Part shown: positions 11,134 to 23,800 of the stretch, piece by piece | How the letters are laid out: each line of letters begins with the position of its first letter | Numbering within the stretch: position 1 is the first letter of the stretch | Source of the DNA: Norana najaformis | Taxonomy: Eukaryota; Annelida; Clitellata; Crassiclitellata; Hormogastridae | NCBI GenBank assembly: GCA_964023275.1 | Contig: OZ029914.1 | Span: 13,064,341 to 13,128,340, forward strand | DNA: 64,000 bases | Direction of reading: 5' to 3' | The notes under the pieces: model-generated | What the model saw: only the letters and a program-made list of their open reading frames with translations | What the model was told of the DNA's origin: nothing | Database searches by the model: none | Translations under genes and position numbers: made by a program

Positions 11134-11867
11134 ATATTCCACAGCTAAGCTGATAAAACTCTCCTCTCGAAATTAATTAATCCGAAGTTCAGTTGCAATT
11201 ATTCTTATCTTATTGTTTGATGACTTCGGAATTATTGAGAACAACATCACCTATAAACTGCTACAGTTACCACTAACCACGGCGCAAACTTCGAACGACA
11301 TGAGCATCAATAAGCCTTCTATAATCTGCATGTACTGTTACCCGAGAAAATTCAGCTGACTCTTTCTAAATGTCTCCATGGTTAACGTTCTCACAAATTC
11401 CAGGTCGGTATTTGAAGACCATCTCTTATATATTCAATAGAAAAAAGCATGAACGCTAAAACTTCTTCTCTTTACGCAAAATGGTTATTTAGGTTAACCT
11501 CACCTATAAAATTGAAAACTACGAAAATGAAATCAGGCTGAGTATCTTATTTTCAAAAGAAATTTTTCCTGCTGCTGACTTCAATTGGAAAGTCAACGAA
11601 AGGTCATTCAGCGCATCGTTACCAGATTATTAATGGTGCAGGTCGTTAAAAAGGGATATGAGAGCCATCCGTAAAGCAAGATATGGAATGATTTTCTGTC
11701 GAAGTTTATAGATATTCTAGAAGATAAAATCTGAAAGCAAATCTCATTCTTTTGAAGAAAAATGATTTTTGTATAATTATTTTAAAATCTGAAATCAAAA
11801 TTAGTCTCAATAATACAAGAGTCGAAAATCAAATCCGTCCACCTCTGCATATGTTCTTTTTAAATTA

Positions 11868-12742
11868 TCAAAACGCAAAAAGGAAAATTTGTCCAGCAAA
11901 TTCAGATTGGTTGTCAACCACAAACAGTCGATTGTTTGCTTGATCAAGAAGAATCCTCTCTGGGTCTCGGAATCTGTGTTTTTCTTCTTTTGAGAGAAAT
12001 TCTCTTTTAAATTTCAAATCTGAATCCAATAACAAAACTCGACTGTTCCCTCGATCAACGACCATCACGAATCCATTTCCATCGATGGCCAAATAGACTG
12101 GACGGTTCATTTGTCCGATGGTTGATCCACATTTTCCACCAAATGACCTTTCAAGTTTTCCATTTGCATCCACTACACACACACTATGTAGACTTCTACC
12201 TTTTACTCCAAGACTGACCACAAAATGACCACTGGTCAGTTTCATAGCATGCCATAAATCAAGAATACCTTCGTCTGATGGTAGTTTTATTTCACGTAGT
12301 AATTGTCCATTTGGAGAATATTCATTTAATTTACTTTTATTATTAACAATTAAAATGATATTCGATTCATCTGTAACAGATAGACTGCGTCCCCAATCTT
12401 CTCCTGTTGACCATTTATTTATTAATTTTCCATTTGAATCAACTCTCAAGATTTCACTCCACTGACCATATAATCCTTTGAAATCGAAGACGTAGAGACA
12501 GTTGTTTCTGTTGCAGGATCCTACGTCCATTGGATCAATTAATTCCTTTAAATTCCATTGACGACCGAAACTCAATTTCATCGAATCGTAAACTTCAACT
12601 TCTGAACTCTCTTCACTCACAACAAACAATTCTTTGTCTAAGATCGTCAATCCACGGATCGATTTATTGTTTTCTTCAGCGGATTTTGTTCTGATCGTCT
12701 TAACTAAAACTGGATCCGATTTATATTTGTCTTGGGATTGAC
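11868..12742 (-). CDS. Array gene 2, NHL propeller terminal exon
   Basis: Acceptor tactttaag, phase 1 entry, 291 codons to the stop. NHL-type units are clearest in the C-terminal half: LAIDGNGFVMVVDRGNSRVL, then RILLDQANNRLFVVDNQ. The N-terminal half has looser blades (ELFVVSEESSEVEVYDS and LYVFD...ILRVDSNGKL). The propeller family is related to TRIM2/3/TRIM71-type NHL domains. The exon is very similar to that of gene 4. Confidence 0.85.
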
Positions 12743-15700
12743 CTTAAAGTAGAAATATATTCGTTGAATGATTTTAATATATTCATTGACTTTCTTATAT
12801 TTATGATATTGCTCTGAAATAATTTATCTCTAGATTTTACTAAAAGTCTTGGATATGATGAGGAACAAACACAGACGGATGCAAAAAGAGGAACTGACGT
12901 AGTCAAAGTAATAGTGACACGAACAGGCACTACAAGCCAAATAAACGAACATAATGAGAAAGACAGAAGCAGCCACAGAGCGGGTATTCTTATGTTCAAG
13001 TTCAAGTACTTCTAGGACTTTTTGGTGACAATAGACGACAGTTATTAAGAAGTTTTAGACTGGGGTAGATCCTGTTTTCTTAAAAATCGATGCATAGCTA
13101 AAATATTAAAAATCATCGTAGCAGAAATTATTTAAACTGCAATCAACCCGCATTTTATTAAATATTCATGCTGAATTTAAATTACTTTATAGCTTCCACA
13201 ATAATATTAGGTCTATTGTTTGCAACGGACATGAATTTTGGTCGATATAAAAAACGGATGCATAGGAGAAACAGAACCTGAGAAAACATGAAACAAAGAG
13301 AAAAAAGGCGGACAGGCAGACACAGTGGAAGCACAGCAAACATTTCTTCATAGATCATTGTAATCGGATACCCAATAATTCAAGGTTAGTGTAGTGCGGA
13401 CTAAACATATTTTATTAATCTCACAGTCATGTTCTGAAAAGTTGGGATATTTAGTCATATACAAAAACTTTCACCGATATAACAAAGAAATACAACTCAC
13501 CTTTCGAACTTAAATCATCTATGCCTCTATCTGTCACTTTTAGCCCTGCCTTTGATTCTTTTAGTTTGGCTTCGGTTGCGTTTAACTTTTCTTGCGTTTC
13601 TTTCAGCTTTGCTGTAGTAATTTTTAAAACTGTGTCGTTTTCTTTTAACTTTTCTTCTGAATATCTGAGTTGTTTTTGCGTTTCTTTCAGGTTTTTTGCC
13701 TGTTCTTTAAGTTTTTCTATGATGCTTACTTTTTCATTAACTTCTTGTTCTTTCTGCTGATTCAGCACCTTAAGGCTCTCAACTTTGGCTTCACTATTCC
13801 TAAGCTTCTCAGACAGAGTTCTGTTCTCATTTTCTTTTACATTAGGCCTTTTCTCCAACTCGTGTACTGTTTCTTGTGATTCTATTTGTTGATTTGGGGT
13901 TCTAGTTGTCTCTTGTTTAATGTTATCCTTGATTCTTTTAGAATCGCTGTCTTGATGAAGAATTTCTTGCATCTGTCTCTCATGTTTTTCGCCTACGAAT
14001 TTGGTTTGCACCATATTTTGCCTTTTGAAATTTTGCGATTCTAAAAAAATTAAAATATAGTGACATGAAATAAAGAGTTGTGAACCCACTATACCGCTGT
14101 AAGTTAAGACAACATATAAAGTTTTAGTATAGATTGGTGGTTCCAGCAGGTCTTCCTAGAATGGCCATAATGGAAAAAATCAACAAGAAAGAAAAATATC
14201 CGTTGATAGTAACACCTCACAATTGGCAGAAGGAGGCAGTCAGCTCTATACCTGTACCCGGTTAGTCGTGTGAGTTACTCAGAGACTTAGAAAGTGGCGT
14301 TGCTGGCGTTTGATGGGAAACGGTAACATTTTAAAGTTAAAAGCGAGCGGTGTGTTCGGCGTCCAGGAATAAACGCTGCAACATCCATGGATGCATTATA
14401 TATCCACGGCAGGGTTTAGGTCACAGTGGCTATTTCGGTGGATATAACAGCTTAGAATTGGTTGATTGCTAACACTACAAACACACAAACATTCGGACAA
14501 TGTTGGACAATGTTAGTCCGACCTACATTTTAGCTCAACATGTGTGATCGTAAATGCGATACGTTTTCCTGAAAACCATCAAAATAAAGTGAAAAATTTC
14601 AAATTTGAAATCAAACTCATAAAATCGTTAAGCCTTAAATGTACTGATATTCAAGAGATTTGCGTGCTAAATATGAATCAGCAGAAATGTTGCAAATTCT
14701 TGGCCATTTAACTGCAGAAAATATGCATATAGAAACTGCGTCACCTTAGCTGCATCTGTTGTCACCAGCAGACTACAGGTATAAATCTCTATACACTTGT
14801 AACTTGAAGGAGTATATAGATAGTAGTAGTTCCTCGGTTTAACGGCAGCTTATGGCATCAAAGGCCGTTGCCGTCGCCCTCCTCCTTCATCCAGGCTTGG
14901 GACTGGCACTACCCTAAGCAAGGCAGTGGCGAAGTTAATATATATATATATATCCCTTTCGCTTACCTTGAAGTATTTTCCTGAAGCAAATATTCCAAAG
15001 GTTGTTTGTTGATGCTCTCTGATGCATCTGGACAATTTTTGTTGAGACTTCTGTCTGCAACTCATTCTGAAGTTCCTTGAAATTTCTTTCGAGTTTTTTG
15101 ACTGAACACTTCAAAAAAATTTTGCTTCCTTATTTAAATCGATATATTTTGTGCAGTAGTAAATGTGATGATTTGCATGATTTCACAATTACAGTACCTC
15201 AACTTGATGACTCTGTACTGAAAGGCGCGGAAGCCACCAATACCCGACCTGGATTACACTTTCAATGTCGTGTGATGCCGCTTATTATTATTCTTTTAGA
15301 TGGATATAATGTAATTTAAATTCTTATCGTGTTGGTAGGCCCCCTATACAAATTTCAGTTTCGTCTATAGTAATGCAACTGCTCATTTGCACAATTATAA
15401 TATTTTCATTTGCGCATAGGCCTATGTTGGGCCGTGCAGCTGACAATATTTCCCATATTCCCTTATTACCTCGCATGTCCTGCACATGTAGCACGTATGG
15501 GATTATTGTCATATTCTTACCATATCTTCAACTTATGACGTTCCTACTGAGTGGTTAAGTATGCAAAGAACGTAGCTAATATGTGTTCTTAATGCTTATA
15601 TGAAATTTCTTGTAGACTGTGTTCTGTTTTATCTCAAGGAGCCATGCATCTCGGATTTCTTGCAAAGTGAACTGTTTGTCCCGCAGGCCCAAACCTCAAC

Positions 15701-18700
15701 ACAGTCCCCCATTGAAGCTCCGCTGTGGCAGGCTCATTTTGTGGATTAAGTTACTTTGATCGCGGATATCAATCCACAAAAATTCTTGTATAATTCAGTA
15801 TTGCAGCTTAGGCGATATAAAAACGATAAAGGGTAAGCATGAAAACACGCGTCTAACTCAAGTGCATGCTTACCGCTGTTTCCTTTTGTGTAGAGTTTCG
15901 TTGTTTTTCCATTCGATTTGGTGTAGGTGTGTGAGGCATCGGTGGCAGTAAAGATTTACACCGGGAAAGAATTTCTGTGTCGCCGGACGACGTAAGCGGT
16001 CGTTTTCTGGGCTTAGGCAGAGTTTTTGGAGGGATTCTTTCCCCCGACGAATCGGAAATTCTAGTTGACATTGGCCTCACTACTGTAGCGTTTTTGAAAT
16101 TTTCATTTGCAGCGCCTTCGAATATAACGCGAAACATTATTATCAATTTAAATGAATGTGTCAATATGGCTGAAGTGTCTACTTATCAATTAATCACAAA
16201 GTACTGTATACGGATCTAGTGCATAACCGTACTTCCTATTTACTTTCGAGCTGACACCGGTACCAAATTATTGTGGTCTGTGAGAGATGCAATCATCACA
16301 GAGCACAATCTTCCCTTATGGTTGGATGCCAATTGTAGTCTGACAAACCGATAGAACAAATGAATGCACAGGATGACAAGGTTTTGTGTATAACTCTGAT
16401 CTTCCTCAACTCATAACAACCCAATTCAAACCTGCAGATGTAACTGACATGGTGGGCTACTGTCAGTCCTCCATCGAGAAGGATACGAGGACCCTTAACC
16501 AAGCCTCTAGGTCACTGAATTCCATCGCTATATGATCGACCTTGGCTCGTGACTGTATCATGGAAATCCACATATACTGAATCCGGATTCAGCAGTAGAC
16601 AATTGGATGACATCCATGACTGAATTTCATTGACGACAGCAACCAATGAAGACACATGTGGCGGAGTGTCACCCGGAAGGCATGACGGAAGCAACTGCAA
16701 GTTATCGGCATTCTGACGCCGTGAGCCACAATTGCCCAGACCGAATATTCAGGACTCATTTCCACCACCTTCATTCGGGCCTCCGAGAAGAAACTGGGCC
16801 AAATAAACAGTTGACCAGTTATAAAAAGTAAGTCGAAAATCGATTCATGAGCATCGATGCGGTAATCAACCGGGTGAAACGCAACGCTCATATGCAGGAG
16901 AACCAATATTGTGACACAACCCGGTTCAATGGATTTAAGGCAAACCGAAAACACCTCGGTAGAAAGGCCTTTTCGGAAACATGATTCATCTCTTCGTATT
17001 AGGCAACTGCATACTAAATATTGTAATATTTGCCTAGCCACGACTCTTTCAATTAGGCCTACTTTTAAAAAATAGGTCGAATTGCATATCAGTCAGTAGC
17101 TAGACAGATGTTCAGGCTCGAGTCGTGGCTTCTTTAAAGCGGGCTCTATAATAGAACTGCTCATTTTGCCGAGACAACAAGGTTTAGTACAAGATTTCAG
17201 AAAACTCTATTCATGAGAAAATTTATTGGCTTTTTTTTACGTACCATCGTGCTTGTCAGTAAGTCTCTTGACAATTTCTTCTTGCAAAGTATCGTTCAAG
17301 GCAAGAATGAACTTATTGAAATCAACAGCAGATTTTCGGCTTATAATGGACAAAAGTGTCTCAATCCTTACAAATCGATTCTTTTCAGACACAATTTGTT
17401 CAAATTCTCGACAGCTTAGCACTTCTTTCGCAAAAAGAGTTGTAAGAAGACCAGAATCGAGATCTAATGATTCTGTCAGCCAATCATAGTTTTGACGCAA
17501 AAGACGAGAGTGTTCGGACAGGGATTGTTCACCTGCAACAAACATCAGTGGCACAAATTTAAACTAGTTGCATCCCTGTTCCAATTGTGTTGGAAATGTC
17601 CCAATTTGTTCTATTGTAAGCCATTTTACAATGGCTTACAGTGGAACAACGTAATACTCCAAATATGGGTTAACTATTTGTTAGTAGAGTTCTTGTTCTG
17701 ACATTAGGGTGTCTCGGCTTCGATACTTTTGCTCAGCGCTGACTATGACAAACTCGTTCTTGTCATGAAGTTCGTTCTCTCTTTTATTCACATCAATTCT
17801 GATCGTTTATTATCGTAGAAACCGAACCTGACGACTACTGAACTTCAGCAATGTTCTCTGCAATGTTCTCTCTACTCTTGGTCTGACAGTTTGTATTGCT
17901 CAGATACCACAAGAAGTGTCTCCCCATCAATACCCTGCTAGCCAAATCCTTTTCTGTTGCACGTGGCGACAACAGACTACTGGTATAATTCCCTCTACAC
18001 GTGCCATTTTAAACAATATATATATACATTTAACAGCTGAACCCTTTAGTCTAACTGTGACTTTGGTTGTTCCTAGAAAACGTTGGTTGTCGGGGCACGA
18101 CGCTTTTCATTTGCTGAGTTCATACTTTGGAACTCACTTTCTATGTATGTTCGATAGACGACTTTCTTATAATAGGCCTTCCAAATCCAAAAAGCTCATA
18201 TGTTTCAGATCATATTATTTACAGAAATGTCGTCTATAATGACATAATCTTTATTTTTGAAGAATGCTCTTAGTTTCAACAAAATTCAACAACATGCACA
18301 CTCGCAAAGTTTGAACTCTATGTTCGTTATACATAAAAGGAAAACGGAATTGAAATCCAGAGTTAGTAGCAAAGGAAAACACTGTTTACCTGTGCACACA
18401 CTTTCTTCATCACAAGTTAGCATCTGGTATACGTGATGTTGTTTTGTTTTCTTTAGTGATTCAAGAAAACACTCGTAGACATCTCGAGTGTTTCTAATGA
18501 TGATATTCAGTAGCTCTTCACTCGCTCTTATTGGGGTTGAAAGAAACTGTCGAATATGTTCCTGTTTTTTCGGAGTTAACTTTCCACTTTGAAACATCTG
18601 TGTAACTACATCTGGAACACTTAGGTTGCTGAGCAGTTGATTGTAGTGGCGTCGAATTCGGTTTCCGTGGTCCTCTAAAAAATCACGGGTTCCTTATAAA

Positions 18701-19383
18701 ACAGTGTCGACAAGTTTCAGATCTAGTCGATTGTACGACTCAAACGCATACATAATAAAGACATAGAAAATTAATTTCTTCGTTTGATTACTATATGAGC
18801 AAACGAATGATAAGTTCAGCTAGTGGTGCGAAAACGTGACTTGAAGTTGAACATATAACGGTTAATATTAGGCTAAGTCTTTACATATGATATATTACAT
18901 ACAGTTTTGAAAAGAGATTTTAAACATTTTATATCAGAATTTTATGTAGCTTTCTAGACCACTAGAACACGATTATTTGGTATCATTTAACATACTTAAA
19001 GTAAGGTGAAACTAATTCTTGAACTGATTTGCTTTAAATGAATGATTAAGATTCAACAGCCTTGATATTCCTATGAAATTAGAAAATAGTACGTCTTTTA
19101 AATGACTGCGTTGGAAGTTAGGCCTTTTTGATATAGCCAAGTCTATGTATTGTAAGATGGGAGGAATATGTGTAACATAACTGACCACTGCTTTATTTAA
19201 GGCAATAATATAACTTATTCATCATTTGGAACCAATAATATTTCTGTGAAAGTTACTCCGTTTTAAAATACCTGTAAATTTTGATTCTTCAGCATCCGGA
19301 TCAGATATGATGCGTTGAACCGAATCCCAGAGTAGAACTAATTTTTTACGGGAGGGATTTGTCGTTGCCTTCTCAATATCCAT
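11868..19383 (-). CDS. Array gene 2: CARD-CARD-coiled coil-NHL protein (about 827 aa)
   Basis: Complete model on the minus strand with exons 19272-19383, 18390-18674, 17245-17532, 15874-16115, 14967-15108, 13501-14040 and 11868-12742. Their total of 2484 nt closes the frame at the stop at 11868. Approximate protein layout: N-terminal segment 1-37, CARD1 38-132, CARD2 133-228, Pro/basic linker 229-309, cc1 and cc2 coiled coil 310-536, NHL propeller 537-827. No signal peptide or membrane segment is seen, so a cytosolic protein is likely. CARDs assemble homotypically into signalling filaments; NHL propellers bind protein or RNA ligands. Sensor or adaptor function in innate immunity is inferred. 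The closest relative in the window is gene 4. There is no cc3 exon. Confidence 0.75.
13501..14040 (-). CDS. Array gene 2, exon cc2 (long coiled coil)
   Basis: 540 nt, phase 1-1, acceptor attttttttag and donor GTGAGT. Strong E/K/Q/L heptad composition, including EVNEKVSIIEKLKEQAKNL and LKETQEKLNATEAKLKESK. It joins directly to the propeller exon by phase (G|GT). Confidence 0.8.
14757..14955. mobile_element. Gene 2-specific intronic insertion with TA tail (candidate SINE-like element)
   Basis: Compared with the same intron in genes 3 and 4, gene 2 carries extra sequence here. It includes a GC-richer core (ggcagcttatggcatcaaag ... ctggcactaccctaagcaag) and ends in a (TA)n run. Part of it (agactacaggtataa) resembles sequence near 17955 and 51445. 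The identity is unknown. Confidence 0.35.
14967..15108 (-). CDS. Array gene 2, exon cc1 (short coiled coil), acceptor moved by 3 nt
   Basis: Coiled-coil frame VKKLERNFKELQNELQTEV, donor GTAAGC. The paralogues splice at ttttttag|AAG or ttttttag|AAA. In gene 2 the tag has become ttg, and the next usable AG lies 3 nt downstream (gaag|TGT). The exon therefore loses one codon but keeps phase 0 entry and phase 1 exit. Confidence 0.6.
15420..15545. repeat. Palindrome-rich interspersed repeat copy
   Basis: Contains gctgacaatatttcccatat, then acgtatgggattattgtcat and ccatatcttcaacttatgac. It is related to the family described at 9700-9905 and lies at the same place in genes 1, 3 and 4 (between cc1 and linker exons). 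Confidence 0.5.
15874..16115 (-). CDS. Array gene 2, linker exon (Pro/basic)
   Basis: 242 nt, acceptor tattcgaag, donor GTAAGC, phase 1 in and phase 0 out. The translation is low in hydrophobics and rich in P/K/R/S/T (SSGERIPPKTLPKPRKRPL), suggesting a disordered hinge between the CARDs and the coil. It is the same length in genes 3 and 4. Confidence 0.7.
16290..17040 (-). mobile_element. Degraded L2/CR1-like LINE remnant (reverse transcriptase) in gene 2 intron
   Basis: Minus-strand fragments resemble the RT/thumb region of L2-type LINEs: VSSLVAVVNEIQSWMSSNCL followed by LLNPDS, then HHVSYICRFELGCYELRKIR. They are broken by stops and frameshifts. Collinear remnants occur in gene 3 (35000-35620) and gene 4 (49320-49920), so the insertion predates their divergence. 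Confidence 0.65.
17245..17532 (-). CDS. Array gene 2, CARD2 exon
   Basis: 288 nt, phase 1-1, acceptor cag at the boundary after tttgttg and donor GTACGT. Death-fold sequence SVSEHSRLLRQNYDWLTESL, LFAKEVLSCREFEQIVSEKN, FILALNDTLQEEIVKRLTDK. Nearly identical to gene 4. Confidence 0.75.
18390..18674 (-). CDS. Array gene 2, CARD1 exon
   Basis: 285 nt, phase 1-1, acceptor tttttttag and donor GTAAAC. CARD core MFQSGKLTPKKQEHIRQFLS, then ASEELLNIIIRNTRDVYECF and LKKTKQHHVYQML. The loop after helix 2/3 differs from genes 1 and 4 while the C-terminal half is unchanged. Confidence 0.85.
19272..19383 (-). CDS. Array gene 2, first coding exon
   Basis: ATG preceded by cgctttcaga, 37 codons (MDIEKATTNPSRKKLVLLWD, then DSVQRIISDPDAEE), donor GTATTT, phase 1. 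An upstream in-frame ATG at 19480-19482 would add 33 residues. The extension is preserved with gene 4 but is frame-shifted against genes 1 and 3, so I prefer the internal start. Confidence 0.6.
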
Positions 19384-19486
19384 TCTGAAAGCGAAAAAAG
19401 TTTTGGTAACAATAACAGCAAGCTTCTCATTATATTTGATACATCGGTCACGCAGTTCAACTAAATGCGCATTAATAGTCATTATT

Positions 19487-19536
19487 ATTTTTGTTGTTGT
19501 TTATTGATGGTGTTGTTGTTATTATTATTATTATTA
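19487..19536 (+). repeat. ATT/GTT-rich microsatellite upstream of array gene 2
   Basis: ttttgttgttg and attattattattatt runs directly upstream of the first exon. This is the positional equivalent of the runs at genes 1, 3 and 4. Confidence 0.8.
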
Positions 19537-19539
19537 ATC

Positions 19540-20840
19540 AGATATTTATATCGCGTTAATTTAGTAATTCACCTCAAAACGCGGGTAGCTGCATAAGATA
19601 AGCCTCCAATTGCGAAATGAGATAAGAAAATGTTGCCAAAGTTGCCAAGACTCCAGAATTAAATTGTAAGGGCCATCAACACAGCTTCAGAAGAACGCTC
19701 AGATTAGCTCTGGAAAGAAATCTTCACGATGAATTTAATAACATCAGGTCATAGCGAGTAGAAGGACCTTCTCCTCACTGTGACATCAGGTAAAATAAAC
19801 CGATGCGTTTTAAATAATATGGTATAATTTTATAATTGCTACTTTGTCAAACCAAATCTCACCCGTGTATATATTTATATATATTTTCTTTTCTTTTGCA
19901 GCAAATGAAACTAAAAATATTCTGTAACAATCACAGTAAGTTTGGCCGCATTTTACCGTAATCGGGTATCTCAATCTATATGCGCGAAGAGGCCTACACA
20001 CATTATGATACTGTCTAAAGAGATACGTTACACTTTTGGATAGTTCATGCCCAATGAATTCCTGTCAACTGCCAAAGCCAAAGGCACGCGTTGTGAATCG
20101 GTAAGGGTAGGCCTATGCAAACACAATATTCGTCGATCATAAAGTCTTGCTATATTGCATTAAATAGTCTGAGATCACCTTAGGTAAATGAATATTAATT
20201 TATGATTGCTACCATATTTTATGTAAATCTGCTTCACGGTCAGATTGGCAACAGTGTTGGTCTATGCGCTGGTGAGCCTCAGCCCATATTGTATTAAGTT
20301 AATTTGTTTACAGGCTATTATTTGAATAGCTTTGTCGCCCTCACCTATTTATGAAAAGACCCAAATTCAGAAAATACAAGAAAGTAAATGTTAACACTAT
20401 TCCAATAACATAATTGTTATAAAAAAATAATAAACACAAATAACAAAAATAATAACACTATTCCATTTGCTTTCTTCAAAACCACGTTTAACACCTGCTG
20501 TAGTAATTCTTCATACGTAACCGTTATGCGCAAGACAGGCGGGTCTTTACAGTAAAGAAACGTCACAACTCAGTCTCCCACAGCATTATTCAAATGCATA
20601 TGCGCCATTTATGCATATGCGCCTCTGATTTATCGGGTTGGGCTCGCTCCCCACGCATTGGCAAGCTCATATATTAATGTAAATATACATGATTGTGTAC
20701 AACGACCGTATGGCCTCGAACCTGCTCGTTTTTTAACGAATTTATCGGGTAAGATCCTTCACCGCCGCTGACCGTTTGAATGGGCGCTATATAGGCCCAT
20801 TTACAACACTGGGACATTACTGAAGCTTAATACGAACACA
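19540..20840. repeat. Conserved 5' flank block of array genes (copy at gene 2)
   Basis: Shares landmarks with the blocks at genes 1, 3 and 4 and is closest to gene 4's at 53030-54240. No coding exon is seen. Confidence 0.65.
19543..19550 (-). promoter_or_regulatory. Candidate TATA box of array gene 2
   Basis: Reads TATAAATA on the minus strand, about 160 nt upstream of the chosen ATG, next to the conserved cgcg...aacgcg block. Gene 3 has TATAAATC and gene 4 CATAAATA at the same place; gene 1 lacks it. Position relative to a real transcription start is unknown. Confidence 0.25.
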
Positions 20841-23800
20841 CAAGACTACTGAATATGTTTCCCTTAAAAGAATGGTCTCCTTAGCTAGCAAATTATTATC
20901 TAAAATGCTGAACAGCAAATCTTGACTCTAACGGTGAATGACAAACGCGGACAGTAGATCGGAGATAATCTGATGATCAAAAGGATACCCGAAAAAACCA
21001 ACGTGCAAAGTTTGAATAAATGCTGCAAGAGCAAAAGCAAGATGACGCGCTCCACAGACGAGAGATAAAGGGAGTATCTAGGAATTGTCGATAGTCTTTT
21101 GTGAGTTTTTTCCATAGAGTTCGTGCAACGTAGTATAACCAGCTGTTGAAGAATCTATGATGAAGCTAAAGAGTTCATGATGGTGTAAAAAATTTATGAT
21201 GTGAAAGAATTTAAGACGGTGTTAAAGAACACATAGACTCCGTGCGTTCAACATATGGAATATGACAATATTCCACACATAGGCTTCGTATGTCCGACAC
21301 ATGGGTCCATAATATGTAAGACATATTGAATGCATATGATGAATAATGTCGTATCGTCAATATTTCTTCAACATTTGACGTTGCTGTTGGTGCATGTGTA
21401 ACCTGAAGCTCACTGTAATGAATTAAGTTTATGTATTTGGTGCATTTTAGATTTTGACCTTAATAATCTTGTTGCGGGCCTAAGCCTTCGTACATGATTT
21501 TGTTGTACCTGCCAAATTATTTTAGTAACATAAATCAATGCATAACTACATACAAAGACCAATGACATACATAACTAACATATTTACTTGGAACAGCACT
21601 TTGGCATGTCCTATAAAATCATAAAATATATCGCACTGACAAAAATTGTACTAGAATGAAATTTTTGATGCACAATGAAGCTTTTCCTAGCAATTTCGCC
21701 AAACGGCGAAACTGTAATCCAAAAAAAGAAGTTATTTATTTATTTAAAGCAGGAGTTGCAAACTAAAACTCTTGATACAACGAACAATACAAATCATATT
21801 AAGATTTTGCATGCAGTAATTTAATTACTTACCAAATTAAGAAGCTTTTTCTTTAAGGTGTAATGGGAAATCTCTCACCCACACTACCTTACTTCGGTAT
21901 TTGTGGATTTTTCCAGGAGTTCGCAAAATGGATGAATCTTCTTGCTCAGTTTTCATATTTCTTGCCATTAGTTAAACTCCAACAAAGCTCCGAACTTCTG
22001 ATCACTGAGCGACTGTATTCACTCAGCCTTGCTCAATTATGCATTGTAGACATATCCACTGTCAGGACCAAGAGGAGGGCAGGACCCACTTACTCACGTA
22101 ATTGACTATATTTGGGGCAGAATGACAGTCTGAAGGAGAATCGAAATTATGGCTGTAGGAAAAGACTGTTGAAAAGACACAACGAGAGAAGTAACTTGTG
22201 AAATTTTACTAATGACTTTTTCTGAGCTTTGACTAAGCGACTAGCTCGCGACATCCAGGATGGCCACAAAAGGTAATTCTAGTTTGAGTGTATTTACTGT
22301 TGCCAACAATTAAAAGATTACGCGTAGTGTTGATATTCCTGTTAAACCAGCTACAAATGTTTGTATGCGGGCCACGAATGACTGCACTTTATGAATATGT
22401 AATTTTTCTCGGTACCTTGCTAATAGAATCTGGATGTAAAGGATAAGAAGTAATCTCTCGTTTTATATGTTTGTTTAAGCCTAGCATTCAGAATGTTTAG
22501 TCATGGCTTGAAGGACCCCAGTCTATATAGGAATATTGTCATATAGGCTCCATATGTCCTACATGTGACGCTGGGTTGGAATATTTGGAAAAACTAGGAC
22601 AATAATATCAATCCAACTGAAAATATCTTTGTCTGTGGGTTACATGGCTTGACGACATAAGTACAATGTCATTTTCTAAAGGGAGAAACAGAAAAATTAA
22701 CAGTTGCCGAATTTTAGGCATTGTAAGCATATTCATGGTAAACCAGGTAAGCATATTCAATAAGTAAACTTTGCCCAAATGATACTGAAAATCCCGTGAC
22801 AGAGTCCAGCTATAATTACAAAAATTTCAGAGCTTCAACAGTTAAGAATGAACGACTTTGATCATTTGATGGATGCAATAAGTGAAATTAATGTTATTTA
22901 ACGTGAGACAGAAAGGAAAAATCACTGGCCCACCGTTCAGTAAAAGGTTTTGGTCAAAGGCATAAAATGCACTTATCACATATATTTCAGCCAGTTTCAT
23001 AAGGAAAAATACAAGCCATAATGTTTACACTTTTTCTTCAAATGAAGTGCAACTACCAATAACACAAAAGTGGGAATCTCTTGACATTTGAAAATTAAGA
23101 CTTGTCCTTATAATTATTGTATATTGTGGAAATTTACACGCAGTCATAGGAGGCAGTCATATTATGTAATCGTAGTTTGTAGTTATATTAAGCAGGACGC
23201 CGACTTTTCCTTTCTTACTTCTTTATCCAAGAGTCAAATGTATGTTGCATTTCATTATGTTTTTCTTAGAAGGAATAAATACGTGAATAAATGAATTAAC
23301 AAATTAACAAAAAAAACTGATAAAACCATAATATCGTATGAAATTCATTTATGATTCAACATAGCATAAGTAAGCCACAGTACGGTGGACTCAACACAGC
23401 ACTTTGAGTTTAGTGCAAATTGTTCAGCTTCAGAGTCATTCAACACCAAATGGATCTGGCAGACGACTCAAAGTCCGCAAAATGCCAACAGCAACAAATA
23501 ACCAAAAGCATCCACAGACCTCATATGGTCTAAACTGAAATGAGGTAGTACCTCAGAAGAACTAAGTTTTCGTAAAACAAATTTATATCGATGGAACTGT
23601 TTTACTTTGCAGATACACACCTCTACATGTACGTTACCATAATCCAAACATTCAATTACGTGACATAGCCGTATGCTAATAATATTATGTTACATTCCAT
23701 TCAATACATAGTAATCGTAAAATGTCATTAAGAAACGTGAAAACCTGCAGAAAATGAAAAAAAGATTTTCTCTGAGGTGATCATTGTATCAATTACAATT

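Larger units (their letters stand above)
9321..11867. repeat. 3' flank of array gene 2, near-identical copy at about 42000-44506
   Basis: By eye this stretch is almost the same as the region downstream of gene 4. Long collinear runs are shared, such as the caacaacaataac run and the duplicated 27-mer. No gene is seen. It forms part of the roughly 33 kb duplicated unit. Confidence 0.8.
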
